This document shows positions 5,777 through 8,412 of a DNA stretch of 8,412 bases, in pieces. The translations under genes and the position numbers were made by a program. Within the stretch, counting starts at the first letter, position 1, and every line of letters starts with the position of its first letter. The notes under the pieces were generated by a model. That model worked only from the letters and a program-made list of their open reading frames with translations, was not told the DNA's origin and ran no database searches. Where the stretch lies: positions 1 through 8,412 of the forward strand of contig DATGHD010000058.1 of assembly GCA_035308145.1 (NCBI GenBank). Direction: 5' to 3'. This stretch comes from Roseiarcus sp035308145 (lineage in GTDB: Bacteria > Pseudomonadota > Alphaproteobacteria > Rhizobiales > Beijerinckiaceae).

Positions 5777-7876
5777 TCAACGGGCCATCCTTCTCAGCCA
5801 TTCGTCTTCGTCGATCGTCTCGACGCCGAGCTCTCGCGCCTTGGCGAGCTTGGAGCCGGCGCCTGGGCCGGCGACGACGAGATCGGTCTTCGTCGAGATC
5901 GAGCCCGACACCTTGGCGCCCAGCCGCTCCGCCGAGGCCTTGGCCTCATCGCGGGTCATCTTCTCCAAAGAGCCGGTGAAGACAATGGTTTTGCCGCTGA
6001 GCGCCGAGTCGCCGCGCGGTCTTTCGGCGTCGAGGATGCGCACCTCCGCGGCGAGGCGCTCGATGCGCCGCCGGTTATGCGCCTCGCCGAAATAGTCGCT
6101 CAGACTCTCGATCACGGTGTCGCCGATCTGGTCGAGCGCGTCCATGTCCTGCTTGGCCTCCTCGTCGCCCTTGACGAGTTTCAGGCAAGTCGCGTGGAAG
6201 GCGTCCCAGCTTCCGTAGCCGCGGGCGAGCGCGAGGGCCGTCGTCTCGCCGACATGCCGGACGCCAAGCGCATAGATAAATCGCTCCAAAGGAACCTCGC
6301 GGCGCGCGGCGATGGCGGCAAAGAGGTTGCGCACCGAGATCTCGCCAAAACCTTCGACCTCCTCCAGGCGGAGCTTCTTGTTGCGCGCTTCCAGCGTGAA
6401 AATGTCGGCCGGCTCCTTGACCCATTCCTTCTCGTAGAACAGCTCGATCTGCTTTTCGCCAAGCCCGTCGATGTCGAAGGCGCGCCGGGAAACGAAATGC
6501 TTGAGATGTTCGATCGTCTGGTAGGGACAGGCGAGCTCGCCCGTGCATCGGGCGACCGCGCCTTCTTCACCGGTCGCGGTCAGCTCCCTGACGACGTCGG
6601 TATGCAAAGGACACGGGCATTTTTTTGGAACGACAAAGCTCTTTTCGCCTCGCGGGCGATCTTCGACAACTTCGAGGACCTGAGGAATGACATCGCCTGC
6701 GCGCTGAATGCGGATCGTATCGCCGATGCGCACGCCGAGGCGTTCAATCTCATCGAAATTGTGCAGCGTCGCATTCTGCACCACCACGCCGCCGACCGTG
6801 ACCGGCTCGAGCTTGGCCACCGGCGTCAGCGCGCCCGTGCGGCCGACTTGTATCTCGATGTCCTTGACGATCGTCATCGCCTTCTCGGCGGGGAATTTGT
6901 GGGCGATCGCCCAGCGCGGATTGCGCGAGACGAAGCCGAGCCGCCCCTGCCAGTCGAGCCGATTGACCTTGTAGACGACGCCGTCGATATCGTAGTCGAG
7001 CGTCGCGCGCTCGGCCTCGATCTTGTGGTGGAACGCCAACAAAGCCTCGACCGACCGGCACATTTTGGTCAGCGGATTGGTCTTAAAGCCGCAAGCCTCG
7101 AACCATTTGATCATGCCGGACTGCGTGTCCGCCGGCATCTCGCTCATCTCGCCCCAGGCATAGGCGAAAAAGCCGAGCGGCCGCGATGCGGTGATCGCGG
7201 GGTCCTTCTGGCGCAGCGAGCCTGCGGCCGAGTTGCGCGGGTTGACAAAAATCTGACCGCCGATTTCGGCCTGGCGCTTGTTGAGCGCCAGGAAGCCGTG
7301 CTTGGTCATATAGATTTCGCCGCGCACCTCGCACACCGCCGGCGCGCCCTTGCCCTTGAGCCGCTGCGGAATGTCTTTCAGCGTCTTCACATTGGCGGTG
7401 ACGTCCTCGCCCTCGGCGCCGTCGCCGCGCGTCGCGCCGGTGACAAGCTCGCCCTGCTCGTAGCGGAGCGACATCGACAAGCCGTCGATCTTCGGCTCCG
7501 CCGAGAATGCGATCTCCTCATCGTCCGGCAGGCGCAGGAAGCGCCGGATGCGGGCGACGAAATCGACGACGTCCTGCTCCGCGAAGGCGTTGTCCAAGGA
7601 GAGCATCGGGAGGCGATGACGCACCTTGGCGAATCGCGCCGAAGGCGTTGCGCCGACCTTGCGGTTCAGCGATTCGGCGTCGACGAGCGAGGGATGCGCC
7701 GCTTCGAGCGCCGTGTAGCGTCGACGCAGCGCGTCATATTCTGCGTCCGTAATCGTCGGCGCGTCCTCGCCGTGATAGCGGCGGTCGTGCTCGGCGATTT
7801 CCCTGCCAAGCCGAGCGTGCTCTTTTCTGGCGTCATCGAGACTGAGTTCGGAGGCGGCGGTCGGCGCGCGGGGCAT
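5777..7876 (-). CDS. ligA: NAD+-dependent DNA ligase
   Basis: Essential ligase that seals 3'-OH/5'-phosphate nicks during lagging-strand synthesis and repair, using NAD+. The 699 residues contain all family domains. Domain Ia (about 10-75) has HDRRYHGEDAPTITDAEYDAL. The adenylation domain has the nucleophile Lys129 in EPKIDG (127-132), then TRGDG (149-153), CEVRGE, DIDGVVYK (296-303) and HKFPA. An OB fold follows (about 335-410), then a four-Cys zinc finger (Cys420, 422, 444, 450), helix-hairpin-helix repeats (about 465-600) and a C-terminal BRCT domain (about 624-699, GKTIVFTGSLEKMTRDEA). The first zinc pair is C-x-C rather than the C-x2-C of E. coli LigA. The ATG at 7876 fits the family N-terminus but has no ribosome binding site. 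The downstream neighbour is the HNH gene, 47 nt away. Confidence 0.97.
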   Translation of the reverse strand: MPRAPTAASELSLDDARKEHARLGREIAEHDRRYHGEDAPTITDAEYDALRRRYTALEAAHPSLVDAESLNRKVGATPSARFAKVRHRLPMLSLDNAFAEQDVVDFVARIRRFLRLPDDEEIAFSAEPKIDGLSMSLRYEQGELVTGATRGDGAEGEDVTANVKTLKDIPQRLKGKGAPAVCEVRGEIYMTKHGFLALNKRQAEIGGQIFVNPRNSAAGSLRQKDPAITASRPLGFFAYAWGEMSEMPADTQSGMIKWFEACGFKTNPLTKMCRSVEALLAFHHKIEAERATLDYDIDGVVYKVNRLDWQGRLGFVSRNPRWAIAHKFPAEKAMTIVKDIEIQVGRTGALTPVAKLEPVTVGGVVVQNATLHNFDEIERLGVRIGDTIRIQRAGDVIPQVLEVVEDRPRGEKSFVVPKKCPCPLHTDVVRELTATGEEGAVARCTGELACPYQTIEHLKHFVSRRAFDIDGLGEKQIELFYEKEWVKEPADIFTLEARNKKLRLEEVEGFGEISVRNLFAAIAARREVPLERFIYALGVRHVGETTALALARGYGSWDAFHATCLKLVKGDEEAKQDMDALDQIGDTVIESLSDYFGEAHNRRRIERLAAEVRILDAERPRGDSALSGKTIVFTGSLEKMTRDEAKASAERLGAKVSGSISTKTDLVVAGPGAGSKLAKARELGVETIDEDEWLRRMAR

Positions 7877-7882
7877 GGGCGA

Positions 7883-7911
7883 ATTTTAGCGCAGCGTCGC
7901 CGAGGCGGGAA
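7883..7911 (-). promoter_or_regulatory. Possible leaderless ligA promoter
   Basis: TAAAAT (7883-7888, minus strand) ends exactly six nucleotides before the ligA ATG, with a weak TTCCCG (7906-7911) 17 nt further upstream. With normal spacing the first transcribed base would be the A of the start codon, which agrees with the lack of a ribosome binding site. Confidence 0.35.
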
Positions 7912-7949
7912 GCGTGGGGGGGCGAGCCCAAGCTACACATAAAGCTTCT

Positions 7950-7997
7950 GGAAGCTGATTCCTCCATTGTTTGCATGGCGGAGCGAAAGCGCGAGAG
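7950..7997 (+). repeat. Dispersed repeat arm (copy B)
   Basis: Matches copy A (1696-1743, opposite strand) at 45 of 48 positions. Its right part continues into the large inverted repeat here, so it is the left half of a symmetrical element. The core reads CCTCCATTGTTTGCATGGCG (7961-7980), followed by GAGCGAAAGCGCGAGAG. Confidence 0.85.
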
Positions 7998-8107
7998 AAT
8001 TCTTTAGTCAAGGACGATGCGCTTAACGCATCGCCGCCTTCGGCGGCGCTTCGCGTCCTTGAGTAAAGAATTCTCTCGCGCAAAATCGCATCCATGCAAT
8101 CAATGGA
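7963..8107. repeat. 145-nt composite inverted repeat with two internal hairpins
   Basis: Outer arms: TCCATTGTTTGCATGG (7963-7978) pairs with 8092-8107 with one mismatch. A 10-nt unpaired stretch follows on each side (cggagcgaaa on the left). Inner arms: 27 nt (7989-8015, containing GAGAGAATTCTTTAGTCAAG) pair with 8055-8081 with one mismatch. The 39-nt centre holds two perfect hairpins, GATGCG-CTTAA-CGCATC (8016-8032) and GCCGCC-TTC-GGCGGC (8033-8047), so the whole can fold as a cruciform with a branched tip. It could be a non-autonomous mobile element, a REP/BIME-like repeat or a structured RNA. I do not recognise it as a named family. Confidence 0.88.
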
Positions 8108-8160
8108 TATCTACCGCTGAAGCAGCGCGATCCCTGCCGGTCTCAGACACGCCTGAGCAG

Positions 8161-8189
8161 GAAGAAACGCGGCGCATCGCTGCGCCGCG
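8161..8189 (-). terminator. Intrinsic terminator of the right-edge gene
   Basis: A perfect 9-bp G/C-rich stem, CGCGGCGCA (8168-8176) with TGCGCCGCG (8181-8189) and a 4-nt loop. On the minus strand it is followed by TTTCTTC (8161-8167). It begins 28 nt past the stop of the transporter gene. Confidence 0.6.
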
Positions 8190-8217
8190 CCAAAATTCGA
8201 AACGCTGGTGATGGCCT

Positions 8218-8412
8218 TTACTTCGCCATCGCCTTGTCGATGACGACGAAGCTATAAGCGCCCGTCGGCTCCTTGGTGATGACCGGATCGGAGCCTCCGG
8301 TGAGAAGCGTGGCGACCGTGCGCTTATAGTCGGCGAGATCGAGCTTGCCGTCCGAGCCTTCGGTCAGCTTGTTGATCTCGCCCATCATCTGCTTTTGATG
8401 ATGCTCGGTCTG
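8218..8412 (-). CDS. C-terminal end of a probable ABC-transporter substrate-binding protein
   Basis: Only the last 64 residues and the TAA stop are inside the window; the gene enters from the right edge. The segment reads QTEHHQKQMMGEINKL, then DGKLDLADYKRTVATLL, GGSDPVITKEPTGAYSF and VVIDKAMAK at the end. This tail (Lys/Asp-rich helix, 'Y-x-R-T-V-x-T-L-L', 'G-S-D-P-V-I', 'G-A-Y/W', 'T/I-D-K-A') is what I associate with periplasmic substrate-binding proteins of the NitT/TauT (nitrate, sulfonate, taurine) type, but this is recognition from memory on a short piece. The reading frame is clearly coding: third positions are G/C-rich and a terminator follows. The substrate is unknown. Confidence 0.6.
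   Translation of the reverse strand, partial: QTEHHQKQMMGEINKLTEGSDGKLDLADYKRTVATLLTGGSDPVITKEPTGAYSFVVIDKAMAK

Larger units (their letters stand above)
7877..8217. other. Intergenic region between ligA and the transporter gene
   Basis: These 341 bp contain no credible gene. From left to right they hold a possible ligA promoter, a short perfect palindrome AGCTTC-TG-GAAGCT (7943-7956), the composite inverted repeat (7963-8107) and a terminator for the gene at the right edge (8161-8189). The short frame open on the plus strand at 8017-8211 simply reads through the repeat and the hairpin. Confidence 0.7.

Noticed and set aside
5693..7942. A 749-codon open frame on the plus strand opposite ligA.
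   Set aside because: It is a shadow of ligA, which has every expected motif in its own frame. The antisense translation is Arg/Ala/Asp-rich with no recognisable domain, as usual in G+C-rich DNA.
7954..8120. GCTGA at 7954-7958 and 8116-8120 as a target-site duplication flanking the inverted repeat.
   Set aside because: A 5-nt match is easily chance, and similarity with the copy at 1696-1743 extends across part of the left one, so it is not clearly outside the element.
8017..8211. A small plus-strand gene of 64 codons.
   Set aside because: It runs through the repeat's hairpins and the terminator stem, has no ribosome binding site and no recognisable product.

Overview
The window is chromosomal DNA from a G+C-rich bacterium, most likely an alphaproteobacterium of the Hyphomicrobiales (Rhizobiales). 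The grounds are codon use dominated by G/C third positions, the flavour of the LigA, AzlCD and Cfa proteins, and a palindromic repeat of the 'CGTCATTGCG...GCAATCCA' kind that I remember as common in that order. A methylotroph-like relative (Beijerinckiaceae/Methylocystaceae) is possible, but nothing here proves it. The genes are mostly ordinary housekeeping and accessory metabolism. I found no phage, CRISPR, tRNA, rRNA or complete insertion sequence.

Layout. Positions 1-866 (minus) hold the N-terminal 288 residues of a CoA-acylating methylmalonate-semialdehyde dehydrogenase (mmsA). Upstream on the same strand is a SIS-domain protein resembling 6-phospho-3-hexuloisomerase (971-1546). A 314-bp divergent intergenic region (1547-1860) carries candidate promoters for both sides, a small hairpin and a solitary copy of a 48-nt dispersed repeat. 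The cyclopropane-fatty-acid synthase gene (1861-3168, plus) follows. It converges on a minus-strand group across a 133-bp gap filled by a palindromic repeat (3191-3276).

The minus-strand group, in order of transcription, is ligA (7876-5777), an HNH nuclease-like gene (5729-5274), an AraC-family regulator (5215-4322), azlC (4311-3616) and azlD (3619-3302). The last three are tightly packed (10-nt gap, then a 4-nt ATGA overlap) and look like an operon in which an AraC regulator controls a branched-chain amino acid exporter. The HNH gene is clearly less G+C-rich than its surroundings and may be a transferred insert between ligA and the regulator.

The 341-bp gap 7877-8217 holds a possible leaderless ligA promoter, a 145-nt composite inverted repeat with two hairpins in its centre, and an intrinsic terminator for the gene at the right edge. 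That gene (8218-8412, minus) is the C-terminal end of a probable ABC-transporter substrate-binding protein.

The most unusual non-coding signal is the repeat family seen at 7950-8107 and, as one inverted arm, at 1696-1743. The window does not otherwise contain a clear novel multi-gene system.
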